Assembly (NCBI GenBank): GCA_046347945.1
Contig: JAXMFB010000014.1
Coordinates: 62,001-126,000, forward strand
DNA length: 64,000 nt
Reading direction: 5' to 3'
Source: Zeimonas sp046347945
GTDB taxonomy: Bacteria > Pseudomonadota > Gammaproteobacteria > Burkholderiales > Burkholderiaceae_E
The number at the start of each line of letters is the position of its first letter. Positions within the stretch are counted from its first letter, which is position 1. Of the stretch, positions 1 to 9,868 are shown piece by piece. The notes beneath the pieces were generated by a model. It was not told the DNA's origin, made no database searches, and saw only the letters and a program-made list of their open reading frames with translations. Position numbers and translations under genes: made by a program.

Positions 1-348
1 TTCGCCGGGCGGCTTCCCTTCGTCGGCGATGCCGATACCCGCGCGTGGCTGGCGGCGCTCGAGCAGCTCGCGGCGCGCAGCCCGCGCATCGTCGTCACCG
101 GCCACGGCCCGGCTTCCACCGACGCGCGGCGCGACCTCGCGCTCACCCGCGACTATCTGCAGTTCCTGCGCAGCGAGATGGGCCGCGCCGTCGACGAGAT
201 GCTCGAGTTCGACGAGGCGTACGCGCGCACCGACTGGTCACGCTTCGCCGCGCTGCCGGCCTTCGAGGCGGCCAACCGGCGCAATGCCTACAACGTCTAC
301 CTGGCGATGCAGCGCGAAGCGCTCGGCGGCGCCGCAGGCCGGCGCTAG
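1..348 (+). CDS. MBL-fold metallohydrolase, C-terminal part
   Basis: The frame is open from the left edge and stops at TAG 346-348, so only the last 115 residues are present. They contain the stretch RIVVTGHGPAS, the GHG element that closes the metal site in metallo-beta-lactamase-fold hydrolases, followed by a long helical tail (RNAYNVYLAMQREA) like that of the quinoprotein-relay or SoxH-like zinc hydrolases of proteobacteria. The substrate cannot be told from this part. The stop lies only 9 bases before the target duplication of the insertion sequence, so any downstream partner gene may have been separated from it. Confidence 0.7.
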   Translation, partial: FAGRLPFVGDADTRAWLAALEQLAARSPRIVVTGHGPASTDARRDLALTRDYLQFLRSEMGRAVDEMLEFDEAYARTDWSRFAALPAFEAANRRNAYNVYLAMQREALGGAAGRR

Positions 349-357
349 TGTGACGCC

Positions 358-361
358 CTAG
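358..361. repeat. CTAG target-site duplication, left copy
   Basis: CTAG directly abuts the left inverted repeat of the insertion sequence and recurs at 1963-1966 beside the right one. A duplicated palindromic tetranucleotide is what a DDE transposase making a 4-bp staggered cut would leave. Because CTAG is its own reverse complement, the call rests on its position rather than on orientation. Confidence 0.6.
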
Positions 362-367
362 GAGCCC

Positions 368-387
368 GTCGGAGTTGCCACTCCGAC
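368..387. repeat. perfect hairpin at the IS left end
   Basis: An 8-bp perfect inverted repeat (GTCGGAGT / ACTCCGAC) with a 4-base loop TGCC overlaps the inner part of the left terminal repeat. It puts a third copy of the terminal-repeat core inside the end of the element. It could be a transposase sub-terminal site or a structure that blocks read-through; the sequence does not decide. Confidence 0.5.
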
Positions 388-514
388 GAGGTAGTCAAGC
401 GTGCTGAGCGTACCGATGCGCACGATTTTCTCTCCAGTATTGGTTACACGGCGGCCTGCAGCCGCCGGGATCGTCCGCGCAAGCCGCGTTGCGAGCGGTC
501 TTGCCCCCGCTTTG

Positions 515-1876
515 TCACGTCGCCAGCCTCATCGTATGCATCCGGCGCAGGTTCCAGGCGATGCTCACCAGGTTCCATTCACCGTTGACCGCGGTGAGCC
601 CGCGCAGCAGGAACTGCCGGAACCCCAGCACGTGCTTGATCACCCCGAACACCGGCTCGCTGGTGGTCTTGCGCCGGGCGTACAAGGCCTTGCCCTCTCG
701 GGTAGCCAGCCGATGATGCAGCCGCAGCATCGGGTCGTCGCCCGGCGCCTGCGCGGGGTCGGGGGCGAAGCGCCCGAGCACCGAGGCGTGGTGCGCATCG
801 CGTTTCATCGCGATCAGCGGCGTGAGCCCGGCGGCCTCGCAGCGGCGCACGTTCTCCCTGCTGCAGTACCCCGTGTCGGCCAGCAAGTGCTCGGGGCGGC
901 CCAGCGCCTCGGGCAGCTCGTTCAGGCGGGCCAGCGCCGGCTCGATCTGCCTGACGTCGATCGGGTGCTGCGCCACGAACGCACCCACGATCAGCTTGGA
1001 GTCGACCTCGGTGAGCGCCTGCGCGTTGTAGGCCTGCTCGAAGCCCCCGCCCGCGGCCTTCATGATGCGCGACTCGTCGTCGGTCAGGCTGATCTGGTCG
1101 CTCTCGCGCACCCCACCGGTGGGCGGCTTCGGGGGCTTGCCCCCGAACTTCTTGCCCGTCTTCTTCTGGCGCGCCTCGCGGGCGGCCAGCTTCGCTTCGT
1201 AGACCTGCTGCTCGGTGGCCAGGCGCTCGGCCGCACGCGCCTCGATCTGCGCCTTCGCTTCGCGGATCGCCGCCAGCCGCGCCTCGCGCCGCGCGATCTC
1301 CGCCGGCACGTCCATCCCGTCGGGCACGTCGCGCCGGTCGGCCTGCTCGGCCAGCCGCAGCAGCTGCTCGACCTCGGCCCCCAGTTGCGCCTCGATGCGG
1401 CTCGCGTGCCCGTAGCTGAGCGCCCGGTGCCGGCTCGCGTTGGCCTTCACCTTGGTGCCGTCCAGGCTCACGTTGCCCACCTCGAGCAACTTCAGCGCGC
1501 GCGCCACCTGCAGGATCTGCACGAACAGGCCCTTCAGTTGCGGCAGGAACCGCTTGCGAAACGCCGCGATCGTGTCGTGGTCCGGGTGCGTGTTGGCCGC
1601 AATGAACCGGAAGGCCACCGAGTCGTAGGTCGCCCGCTCGAGGCGCCGGCTCGAGAACTCCCCCGTGGCGTATCCGTAGAACAGCAGCGCCAGCAGCATC
1701 GCCGGCGGAAACGCCGCCATCCCGCGCCCGGCGTACTCCCGGTTCAGCTCCGAGACGTCCAGCTGCTCGACCGTCTCCACGATGAACCGCGCCAGGTGAT
1801 CCTCGGGCAACCACTCCTGCACCGACGGCGGCAGCAAGTATGCCGTGTCCCGATCGATCTGAACGAATCTGCTCAT
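515..1876 (-). CDS. IS1182-like DDE transposase
   Basis: 453 residues, full length for the family. The N-terminus (VQEWLPEDHLARFIVETVEQ) is the DUF772-type domain of IS1182/IS5-like transposases. A central charged, coiled-coil-like insertion of about 100 residues (rich in A, E, R) precedes the DDE core. Candidate catalytic residues are the Asp in SLDGTKVKAN, the Asp in LLADTGYCS and the Glu in TTSEPVFGVIK. It ends with the usual WNLRRMHTM tail. No frameshift or internal stop is present, so the enzyme is probably active. It acts on the inverted repeats that bound this element. Confidence 0.93.
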   Translation of the reverse strand: MSRFVQIDRDTAYLLPPSVQEWLPEDHLARFIVETVEQLDVSELNREYAGRGMAAFPPAMLLALLFYGYATGEFSSRRLERATYDSVAFRFIAANTHPDHDTIAAFRKRFLPQLKGLFVQILQVARALKLLEVGNVSLDGTKVKANASRHRALSYGHASRIEAQLGAEVEQLLRLAEQADRRDVPDGMDVPAEIARREARLAAIREAKAQIEARAAERLATEQQVYEAKLAAREARQKKTGKKFGGKPPKPPTGGVRESDQISLTDDESRIMKAAGGGFEQAYNAQALTEVDSKLIVGAFVAQHPIDVRQIEPALARLNELPEALGRPEHLLADTGYCSRENVRRCEAAGLTPLIAMKRDAHHASVLGRFAPDPAQAPGDDPMLRLHHRLATREGKALYARRKTTSEPVFGVIKHVLGFRQFLLRGLTAVNGEWNLVSIAWNLRRMHTMRLAT

Positions 1877-1994
1877 CGCACGGCCCGCCTCATGCGCTAC
1901 GCTGATGGCTCGATCTTAGCCGGTCACCGCTTCATCGCGCTGGCCGATACTCCGACAGACTCCTAGGCGAGGGTCGCGGCCCGGCTGGGCGACA

Positions 1995-3146
1995 ATGGCG
2001 GTCATGTCGACACGCCCTGGTCACGTCGCGCCGTCGCGCGCCGGCTGCGCGTTCCTCGCGGGGCTCGCGCTGTGCGCGAGCGCGCAGGCGCAGACCGCCG
2101 AGGAACGTTGCCTGCTCGATGCGCTGCGCGACGCGCCGCCGCAGACGACGGTCGAGACACTGCGCGCCGGATGCATGGACCAGCGCCCGACCGCACCGGC
2201 GCGCGTCGCGCCATTGCCGGAATCGCTGTCCGCGCCGGTCGAGGCGGGCCAGCCCACCACGGGGCCGACGGTGGGGATCGTCCGCGACACTCCGCAAGGG
2301 CTGTCGGTCGCGCCCGTCGCGCGATCGGCGCCGGCGGGCGACTCGCCGGTGCGCCGGCGCATCGAGGACGAGGGCGTGCTGTGGGGCGAGCGCTTCGCGC
2401 TGCTGCCGCATCGGCCGAATTACCTGTTGCCGGTCTCGCACGTGTTCGAGCAGCCGGGCACGGCCACTGCTGCGCCGGTCCAGCGCAACGAGATCAAGTT
2501 CCAGATCAGCTTCAAGTTCCCGCTGACGCCGCCGCTGTACGACGGGCGACTGGCCGTGTTCTTCGCGTACACCGGGCAGTCGTGGTGGCAGGCCTACAAC
2601 CGCCAACGCTCCAGCCCGTTCCGCGAGTACAGTCACGAGCCCGAGATCTTCGCTTCGTGGGCGCCCGGCATGCGCGTGCTCGGCTGGGACTGGCGGGTGG
2701 CCTCGGCCGGTTTCGTGCACCAGTCGAACGGCCGCTCCGGCGAGTTCTCGCGCAGCTGGAATCGCCTCTTCGCCGAGATGCTGCTCGACCGCCCGGGGCC
2801 GTGGTGGATCGGCATCCGGCCGTGGTGGCGCATCCCCGAGAGCCGCAAGCCGAGCCCGGACTCGCCCAAGGGCGACGACAATCCGCAGATCACCCGCTAC
2901 GCGGGGCACGGCGAGCTGCGGGTCGGCTATGTCGGCGGCCTGGACAACTGGACGCTGACGCTGCGTCGCGGCCTCGCGCGCGACGGCAAGGGTGCGGCGC
3001 AACTCGACTTCAGCCGTCCCACCGGGTTCAGCCCGAACCTGCGCTGGTACGTGCAGTACTTCGACGGCTACGGAGAGAGCCTGCTCGACTTCCAGACGCG
3101 GATCCGGCGCATCGGCGTCGGCGTGATGCTGAACGACTGGTTCTGA
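1995..3146 (+). CDS. pldA: outer-membrane phospholipase A1
   Basis: 383 residues. A signal peptide (GLALCASAQAQ) is followed by a Pro/Ala-rich spacer and then the 12-strand barrel domain of OMPLA, which cleaves acyl chains from phospholipids that reach the outer leaflet. The catalytic motif VHQSNGRSGEFSRSWNRL supplies His242, Ser244 and Asn256 with exactly the spacing of E. coli His142/Ser144/Asn156. The protein ends GVMLNDWF, a typical barrel C-terminus with terminal Phe. ATG 1995 and ATG 2004 are both possible starts and neither has a strong Shine-Dalgarno. The right end of the insertion sequence is only 32 bases upstream, so the native promoter may be displaced. Confidence 0.9.
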   Translation: MAVMSTRPGHVAPSRAGCAFLAGLALCASAQAQTAEERCLLDALRDAPPQTTVETLRAGCMDQRPTAPARVAPLPESLSAPVEAGQPTTGPTVGIVRDTPQGLSVAPVARSAPAGDSPVRRRIEDEGVLWGERFALLPHRPNYLLPVSHVFEQPGTATAAPVQRNEIKFQISFKFPLTPPLYDGRLAVFFAYTGQSWWQAYNRQRSSPFREYSHEPEIFASWAPGMRVLGWDWRVASAGFVHQSNGRSGEFSRSWNRLFAEMLLDRPGPWWIGIRPWWRIPESRKPSPDSPKGDDNPQITRYAGHGELRVGYVGGLDNWTLTLRRGLARDGKGAAQLDFSRPTGFSPNLRWYVQYFDGYGESLLDFQTRIRRIGVGVMLNDWF

Positions 3147-3167
3147 CCGGGCTGCCGCGCCGGCGGC

Positions 3168-4987
3168 TCAGCGATACAGGGCCTCGATCTCGGCCGCGTA
3201 GGCCTGGTAGATGCTCGCGCGGCGCACCTTCATCGTCGCGGTCACTTCGCCCTCGTCGTGGTCCAGCTCCTTCGTGAGCAGGTGGAACCGCCGCACCTGC
3301 GACACCTGCGCGAGCTGGGCGTTGCCGCGCTCGATCTCGGATTCGATCAGCTCGCGCACTTTCGGGTGCTCGGCGAGCGAGCGGAAGTGCGTGAAGGCGA
3401 TACGCTGCGATTCGGCCCACTTGCCGACCGTCTCGAAGTCGATCTGCACCAGCGCCGACACGAAGCGCCGGCCCTCGGCAATGACGATGCACTCGCGGAC
3501 GAACGGACTCGCCTTCATCGTGTTCTCGATCTCCGACGGCGTGAGGTTCTTCCCGCCGGCGGTGATCATGATGTCCTTGAGCCGATCGACGATGCGCAGC
3601 TGGCCGTCCTGCTCGCGCACCACGTCGCCGGTGTGCAGCCAGCCGTCGCGGATCGTCGCGGCGGTTGCTTCCGGGCTCCTGTAGTAGCCGGCGAAGACCA
3701 TCGCGCCGCGCACCAGCAGTTCGCCGTCGGCGCCGATGTGGTGCTCGACCCCGAGCGTGGGCTCGCCGACGGTGCCGATCAGCACGCGGTCGAGCCGCTG
3801 GCCGGTGATCATGCCGGTCGACTCGGTCAGTCCGTAGACCTCGACCAGCGGCACGCCGAGCGTGCGGAAGAACCTCACCACGGCCGGAGGGATCGGCGCC
3901 GCCCCGGTCAGCGCCACGCGCGCGCGCCGCAGCCCGACGAAGTTCTGCAGCGCGCGGAAGATCGCGAGCCAGGCGATCGCGAAGCGCAGCTTTTCCGGGA
4001 GCGTGCGCTGCTGCGGCGCTTTCTCCGCGAAGGGCTCGCAGGCGGCCATCGCCCACTCGAAGAGCGCGCGACGCAGACGGCCGGTTTCCTGCATCTTGAT
4101 GTGGATCGACGCGTGCAGCTTCTCCCAGATCCGCGGCACGCCGAGGAACATCGTCGGGGCGACCTCGCGCAGGTCTTCCTGGACCGTGCGGATCGATTCG
4201 CCGAAGTTCACCTGCGAGCCGAGGTAGATCGGCACGAACGTGGTCAGCATCTGCTCGGCGACGTGGCACAGCGGCAGGTACGACAGGTGCGTCGTGTCGG
4301 GCCCGAGCCTGAGCCGCTCGACGATGCCGGGGACGACCGCGCGGATGTTGCCGTAGCTGATCATCGCGCCCTTGGGCTTGCCGGTCGAGCCCGACGTGTA
4401 GATCATCAGCGCGATGTCGTTGAGCGTCTGCGCGGCCAGCACTGCGTCGACGAGCCCCGGGTGCGCGGCCTCGTGCTGCGCGCCGAGCTGCTCGAGTTCG
4501 TCGAACGACCTGACCAGGTCGCGGTACCCGGGCGGCGTGTTGCGCAGTCCCTTCTTCTCCATCACGACGATTGCGCGCAACCGCGGCAGCTGCGCGCGTG
4601 CGGCGATCACCTTGTCGGTCTGCTCCTGGTCCTCGCAGACCACGACGTCGACGTCGGCGTGCGCCAGCACATAGGCGACCTCGGGCGCCGGGCTGGTCGG
4701 GTAGACACCGACCGTGATGGCGCCGACCAGGCTCGAGCCGAGCTGCGCCAGTACCCACTCGACGCGGTTCTCGGAGAGGATGCCGACGTGCCCGCCCGCG
4801 GGCAGCCCGAGCGCGCGCAACCCGTGGCCGACGTGGCGCGCGCGTCGCCACCAGGTCTGCCAGTCGACCGGGTTCCAGATGCCGAAGTCCTTTTGCCGGA
4901 TCGCGATCGCGTGCGGTCGCAGCCGCGCCTGCTCGCGCAGCATCTGGGCGAGCGTCAGGGCGGGCAGCGCGGGCGGGCCGGCCGGCT

Positions 4988-4991
<4 letters not shown>
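3168..4991 (-). CDS. long-chain-type acyl-CoA synthetase (AMP-forming)
   Basis: 607 residues, the usual size for long-chain fatty-acyl-CoA ligases (FAA1/FadD15 type). The AMP-binding P-loop YTSGSTGKPKGA lies at about 198-209. The adenylate-binding stretch VYGLTESTG and the hinge GWLHTGDVVREQDGQLRIVD come later, followed by the A8/A10 region IMITAGGKNLTPSEIE. It activates a carboxylic acid with ATP and CoA. Its ATG overlaps the stop of the upstream LivF gene by 4 bases, so it is the last gene of the TetR-LIV operon. This couples import to CoA activation; the substrate is unknown, a fatty or aromatic acid being likeliest. Confidence 0.9.
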
Positions 4992-5809
<818 letters not shown>

Positions 5810-5816
5810 TGCCGGG

Positions 5817-7004
5817 TCACTCCAGCGAGATCCATTCGGAAGCCGGCACCATCTTCTGCTGCTTCATGTCGGCGCGGACGATCCGGCCCACCGGGATCGA
5901 GTTGCCCTTGATCGAGATCGGCACCCCGATGATGCCGCCGGTGTCGAAGTTGCGGATCGAGTTGAGCGCGGCCTTCAGGTTCTTGCCGTTGAGCTCCTTG
6001 CCCGCGTCGAGCGTGCGCTTCGCGGCCTCGGCGAACAGCATCGTCGTGAGGAAGCCCTGCATGTAGGCGTTGCTCTGGTACTCGGGCCGCATCTGCCGGA
6101 TCTTTTCGAGCATCGGCGCCTTCGGGTCCGACTCGTAGTAGTAGCGGAACGGCATCACGCCCATGAAGCCTTCGGCGGCCTCGCCCATCTTCATGACCAT
6201 CGAGTGGTCCATCGTCCAGAACGTGCCCATGAACTGGCTGGTCATCCCCATCTTCTTCGCCTGGGTGACGAACTCGGGGATCGGCGCCAGCACGTAGCCG
6301 TGGAAGATCGTGTAGTCGGGCGCGGCGCGGCGCAGCTTGATCACCTCGGCCGACACGTCGACGCTTCCCGGCGGCGTCATGATCTCGGCGGCGACGTTCA
6401 GGCCGAGCTTCTTCGCGAGCTCGCGGCTCGGCTCGACGGGGTCGCGGCCGAACTCGGAGTCCGAGTAGACGAACGCCACCTTCGCGCCCGGCTTCGTCTT
6501 CGCGATGTAGCGCAGCAGGATGCCGAACATCTCGGTGTAGTCGGGGCCGACCAGGAACTGGTACGGGTACTTGTCCGGGTTGTTGATCTCGGTCGCGAAC
6601 GAGGCGCCCGCCATCAGGATCGAGCCCATCCGGTTGAGCTCGGGGTTGATGGTCTTCGCGAACGCGGTCGAGTCGCCGTAGTACAGGTGCACCTTCTCCT
6701 GGCTGGTGATCTTCTTGAAGGCCGCCACCGAGGCGTCGACCTTGTAGCCCGTGTCCTCGGGCACGTAGCGCAGCTTGCGACCCTTGATGCCGCCGGCGTC
6801 GTTGACGATCTTCACGTAGTCCTGGATGCCGGCGTGGATGCCGATGCCGGCGAACGCGAAGACTCCGGTCATCGGGATCGAGCCCCCGATCACGATGTCC
6901 TCGGCCTGCGCCTGCACGGCCGGGGCCAGCGCGAGGCCGGCGGTTGCCGCGATGGCGGCCATCATCTGGCGCCGGGTCAGTCCCCGGCGGTCGGCGTTCT
7001 TCAT
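5817..7004 (-). CDS. LIV-type ABC transporter substrate-binding protein
   Basis: 395 residues from ATG 7004, chosen because GAGGAGG sits 5 bases upstream and a signal sequence follows at once. The N-terminus carries a twin-arginine-like signal (TRRQMMAAIAATAG) ending in AVQAQAED. The remainder is a periplasmic binding fold of the Leu/Ile/Val family (IVIGGSIPMTGVFA at the mature start, typical of ligand-binding strand 1). Ligand is not predictable, but the CoA synthetase in the operon argues for a carboxylic acid rather than an amino acid. The gene lies inside the ABC operon between the LivM and LivF genes. Confidence 0.92.
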   Translation of the reverse strand: MKNADRRGLTRRQMMAAIAATAGLALAPAVQAQAEDIVIGGSIPMTGVFAFAGIGIHAGIQDYVKIVNDAGGIKGRKLRYVPEDTGYKVDASVAAFKKITSQEKVHLYYGDSTAFAKTINPELNRMGSILMAGASFATEINNPDKYPYQFLVGPDYTEMFGILLRYIAKTKPGAKVAFVYSDSEFGRDPVEPSRELAKKLGLNVAAEIMTPPGSVDVSAEVIKLRRAAPDYTIFHGYVLAPIPEFVTQAKKMGMTSQFMGTFWTMDHSMVMKMGEAAEGFMGVMPFRYYYESDPKAPMLEKIRQMRPEYQSNAYMQGFLTTMLFAEAAKRTLDAGKELNGKNLKAALNSIRNFDTGGIIGVPISIKGNSIPVGRIVRADMKQQKMVPASEWISLE

Positions 7005-7054
7005 GTCATCCTCCTCGTAGGGCATGGTCGGTGGATAGTCGAGCGCTCGCGCGC

Positions 7055-8095
7055 TCAGGTACGGAACGGGTAGAGGTGGAAGAACCGGCGCACCCGGCGC
7101 CAGATCTCGGCCAGGCCGTGCGGCTCGAAGACCAGGAATCCGACGATCAGCGCGCCGAAGACGATCGTTCGAACCGGTGACAGGACGATCGCGGCGTTTC
7201 CGCCGAGCGGCAGCCAGCCGACGATCAGCTTGAGCAGTTCGGGAACCATCGTCATGAACACGGCGCCGAGGATCGCGCCGAGGATCGTTCCCATTCCGCC
7301 GACGATGATCGCCGCGAGAAAGAAGATCGACATGATCAGCGGAAAGCTCTCCGGCGTGACGACGCGGAAGAAGTACGCCCAGAGGCCGCCGGCCACGCCC
7401 GCGTAGAACGACGAGAGCCCGAACGACAGCAGCTTGTAGCGCAACAGCGGGATGCCCAGCACTTCGGCCGAGATGTCGCGGTCGCGGATCGCGATGAACG
7501 CGCGCCCGATGCGCGTGCGGAACAGGTTGGCTGCGGCGACGATCATCAGCAGCATGATCGGCACGATGAGCCAGTAGGTCCGGAACGACGTGTCGAGCGC
7601 GATGCCGAACACCCGCGCCGGCGGCACCGAGAGCCCGGCGGTGCCGCCGGTCACCGCGGCCCAGTTCGCGAACAGGAAGTGCGTGATGAACGACGCCGCG
7701 ATCGTCGCGATCGCCAGGTACAGGCCCTTCACGCGCAGCGACGGGATGCCGACGACGACGCCGCCGGCCATCGCGACGAATCCGCCGGCGGCGATGTTCA
7801 GGAGCGCCGGCGTGCCCGCGCGAAGCTCGAGCACCGCGACCGTGTAGGCGCCCAGGCCCATGAACGCCGCCTGCCCGAGGCTGACCAGCCCGGTATGGCC
7901 GGTCAGGATGTTGAGCCCGGTCGCGCTCGCGACGTTGATCGCGACCAGGCACGCGAGATACAGCCAGTAGTCGTTGGCGACGAACGGGAACGCGACCAGG
8001 GCGAGACCGAGCAGTGCGAGCCACGCCCACTGCACGCGCGAGTCGAACAGCGCCTCGTCGGCGGCGTAGCCCTGTCGCGCGGCGCCTATCCGCAT
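7055..8095 (-). CDS. livM: LivM-type ABC transporter permease
   Basis: 346 residues with about 9-10 hydrophobic segments. The hallmark stretch GLNILTGHTGLVSLGQAAFMG (split here as NILTGHTG and LVSLGQAAFMG) is the conserved LivM loop, and RDRDISAEVLGI is the EAA-like motif that contacts the ATPase. It forms the membrane channel together with the LivH product. It starts 37 bases after the livH stop on the same strand. Confidence 0.93.
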   Translation of the reverse strand: MRIGAARQGYAADEALFDSRVQWAWLALLGLALVAFPFVANDYWLYLACLVAINVASATGLNILTGHTGLVSLGQAAFMGLGAYTVAVLELRAGTPALLNIAAGGFVAMAGGVVVGIPSLRVKGLYLAIATIAASFITHFLFANWAAVTGGTAGLSVPPARVFGIALDTSFRTYWLIVPIMLLMIVAAANLFRTRIGRAFIAIRDRDISAEVLGIPLLRYKLLSFGLSSFYAGVAGGLWAYFFRVVTPESFPLIMSIFFLAAIIVGGMGTILGAILGAVFMTMVPELLKLIVGWLPLGGNAAIVLSPVRTIVFGALIVGFLVFEPHGLAEIWRRVRRFFHLYPFRT

Positions 8096-8132
8096 CGGCC
8101 GCTCGCGAAGGTGAGGGGGCAGCGAAGGGGCG

Positions 8133-9017
8133 TCACAGGCGCTCGATCTCCCGGGTTCCGAACAGCCCGTACGGCCTGACCATCAGGATCAGCACGAGCA
8201 GCACGAAGGTGGCCAGCACCTTGAACTCGCCGCCGAGGTAGGCGCCGGCGAGCGTCTCGACCAGCCCGATGAACAGGCCTCCGACCAGCGCGCCGGCGAT
8301 GCTGTCCAGGCCGCCGAAGATCACGACGACCAGCACCGACAGGCCGAAGATCCCCATCGTCGACGAGATGCCGCCGATCGCGCCGACCACGATGCCCGCC
8401 ACGGCGGCGATCATGCCGGCGGCGGTCCAGGCGAGCGAGAACACGCGTGGCACGTCGATGCCCATCGAATACGCGGCCTTCTGGTCCGACGCGGTGGCGC
8501 GCAGCGCGACGCCGCCGCGCCAGAAGCGGAACACCGCGAGCACCGCCGCGATCAGGACGGCGGCGACGACGAATCCGTAGAAGACCTTCGGCGAGACGAA
8601 GGCCTCGCCGACGAAGATCGGATCGGACGGCATGAACTCGGGCAGGCGGCGCGGGTCGGCGGTCCAGACCAGTTCGACGACGCCGACCAGGATCGAGGCC
8701 AGCCCCACCGTCACCATGAAGACCGAGATCGGCGGCTCGCCGAGCATCGGCCGGATCATCGTGCGCTCGACGACCGCGCCGAGCAGCCCGCCGGCGACGA
8801 TCGCGCCGGCGATCGCCGCCCAGGCCGGCAGCGCGAGCCCGGCGGCGAACGCGAAGAACACGTAGGCGCCGATCATCAGCATCTCGCCGATCGCCAGGTT
8901 CACGACCCGCGTGGCCTTGTAGATGATCACGAACGCCAGGCCGGTCAGCGCATACAGGCTGCCCGTGCCCAGCCCGGCGAGCGAGATCTCGAGCAGGAAC
9001 AGCCAGTCGAAGCTCAC
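8133..9017 (-). CDS. livH: LivH-type ABC transporter permease
   Basis: 294 residues from a GTG at 9017, which overlaps the livG stop as GTGA. The open frame extends further upstream, but the upstream part is only the shadow of livG. SLYALTGLAFVIIYKATRVVN and LAIGEMLMIGAY near the N-terminus and the ATASDQKAAYSMGIDV cytoplasmic loop are typical of LivH. It forms the heterodimeric inner-membrane pore with LivM. Confidence 0.92.
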   Translation of the reverse strand: MSFDWLFLLEISLAGLGTGSLYALTGLAFVIIYKATRVVNLAIGEMLMIGAYVFFAFAAGLALPAWAAIAGAIVAGGLLGAVVERTMIRPMLGEPPISVFMVTVGLASILVGVVELVWTADPRRLPEFMPSDPIFVGEAFVSPKVFYGFVVAAVLIAAVLAVFRFWRGGVALRATASDQKAAYSMGIDVPRVFSLAWTAAGMIAAVAGIVVGAIGGISSTMGIFGLSVLVVVIFGGLDSIAGALVGGLFIGLVETLAGAYLGGEFKVLATFVLLVLILMVRPYGLFGTREIERL

Positions 9018-9868
9018 GGGGCGCTCCGCGCCGCGGCGGCCCGCAGCCTGTCGCGCAACTCGGCGACGTTGCCCGACCCGAGGTAGGCGCGCACGACTTC
9101 CGGGTCGTTCTGGACTTCGGACGGCGGGCCTTCGGCGATCACCTGGCCGAAGTTCAGGACGACGACGTGGTCGGAGACGTCCATGACCATGCCCATGTCG
9201 TGCTCGACCATCAGCACCGTGATGCCCCATTCGGCGCGCAGGTCGAGGATGAACCGCGCCATGTCCTCGGTCTCCTCGCGGTTCATCCCGGCGACCGGCT
9301 CGTCGAGCATCAGGACCTTCGGCTGCATCGCGAGCGCGCGCGCCATCTCGACGCGCTTCTGGAGCCCGTACGACAGCGCTGCGACCGGCGCGTGGCGGAT
9401 GTGGTCGATTTCCAGGAAGTCGATGACGCGCCGCTCGATATCCGCGCGCAGCGCGATCTCCTCGCGCCGGGCGCGGCCGAAGTACACCAGCGCGTCGAGG
9501 ACGTTCGTGCGCAGGTGGCAGTGCCGGCCGAGCTTGATGTTGTCGAGCACGGTCATGCCGCGAAAGAGCGCGATGTTCTGGAAGCTGCGCGCCAGCCCGA
9601 GCGCCGCCCGCTTCGGGGCAGCGACGCGCGTGATGTCGCGGCCCTCGAAGCGGATCGATCCGGACGCAGGCCGGTAGAAGCCCGAGATGGTGTTGAAGAG
9701 CGAAGTCTTTCCTGCGCCGTTGGGCCCGATGATCGAGGTGATCGAGCCCTCGGCGACGCGGAAGGCGACGCCGTCGAGCGCCTTCACGCCGCCGAAGGTG
9801 AGCGTGATTGCGTCGATCTCCAGCAACGCGTCGGCAGCGACGGCGGGGCGGGCGACGGCGACGCTCAT
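9014..9868 (-). CDS. livG: LivG-type ABC transporter ATPase
   Basis: 284 residues from ATG 9868, which overlaps the TetR stop as ATGA; the longer open frame upstream is antisense-type shadow of the regulator gene. Walker A GPNGAGKTSL, the LivG-specific SFQNIALFRGMTVLDN stretch, a degenerate signature (LSYGLQKRVEMARAL) and Walker B LMLDEPVAGMN are all present. It powers import with LivF. Confidence 0.93.
   Translation of the reverse strand: MSVAVARPAVAADALLEIDAITLTFGGVKALDGVAFRVAEGSITSIIGPNGAGKTSLFNTISGFYRPASGSIRFEGRDITRVAAPKRAALGLARSFQNIALFRGMTVLDNIKLGRHCHLRTNVLDALVYFGRARREEIALRADIERRVIDFLEIDHIRHAPVAALSYGLQKRVEMARALAMQPKVLMLDEPVAGMNREETEDMARFILDLRAEWGITVLMVEHDMGMVMDVSDHVVVLNFGQVIAEGPPSEVQNDPEVVRAYLGSGNVAELRDRLRAAAARSAP

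Larger units (their letters stand above)
362..1962 (-). mobile_element. IS1182-like insertion sequence (1601 bp)
   Basis: The element is bounded by imperfect inverted repeats, GAGCCCGTCGGAGT at 362-375 and ACTCCGACAGACTC at 1949-1962 (12 of 14 match). Both ends are flanked by the palindrome CTAG (358-361 and 1963-1966), the likely 4-bp target duplication. A single full-length transposase fills it. Flanking bases agree one further position out (C..G), so the exact boundary could move by a base. The intact ends and intact gene suggest a fairly recent insertion. It lies between the MBL gene and pldA. Confidence 0.85.

Noticed and set aside
449..467. GGCGGCCTGCAGCCGCC hairpin inside the insertion sequence as a terminator
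   Set aside because: There is no T run on either strand and it lies within the element's non-coding left end; GC-rich palindromes of this kind are common by chance here.
401..1966. A plus-strand open frame of 521 codons across the insertion sequence
   Set aside because: It is the antisense shadow of the transposase, with low-complexity Arg/Leu/Gln composition and no recognisable domain.
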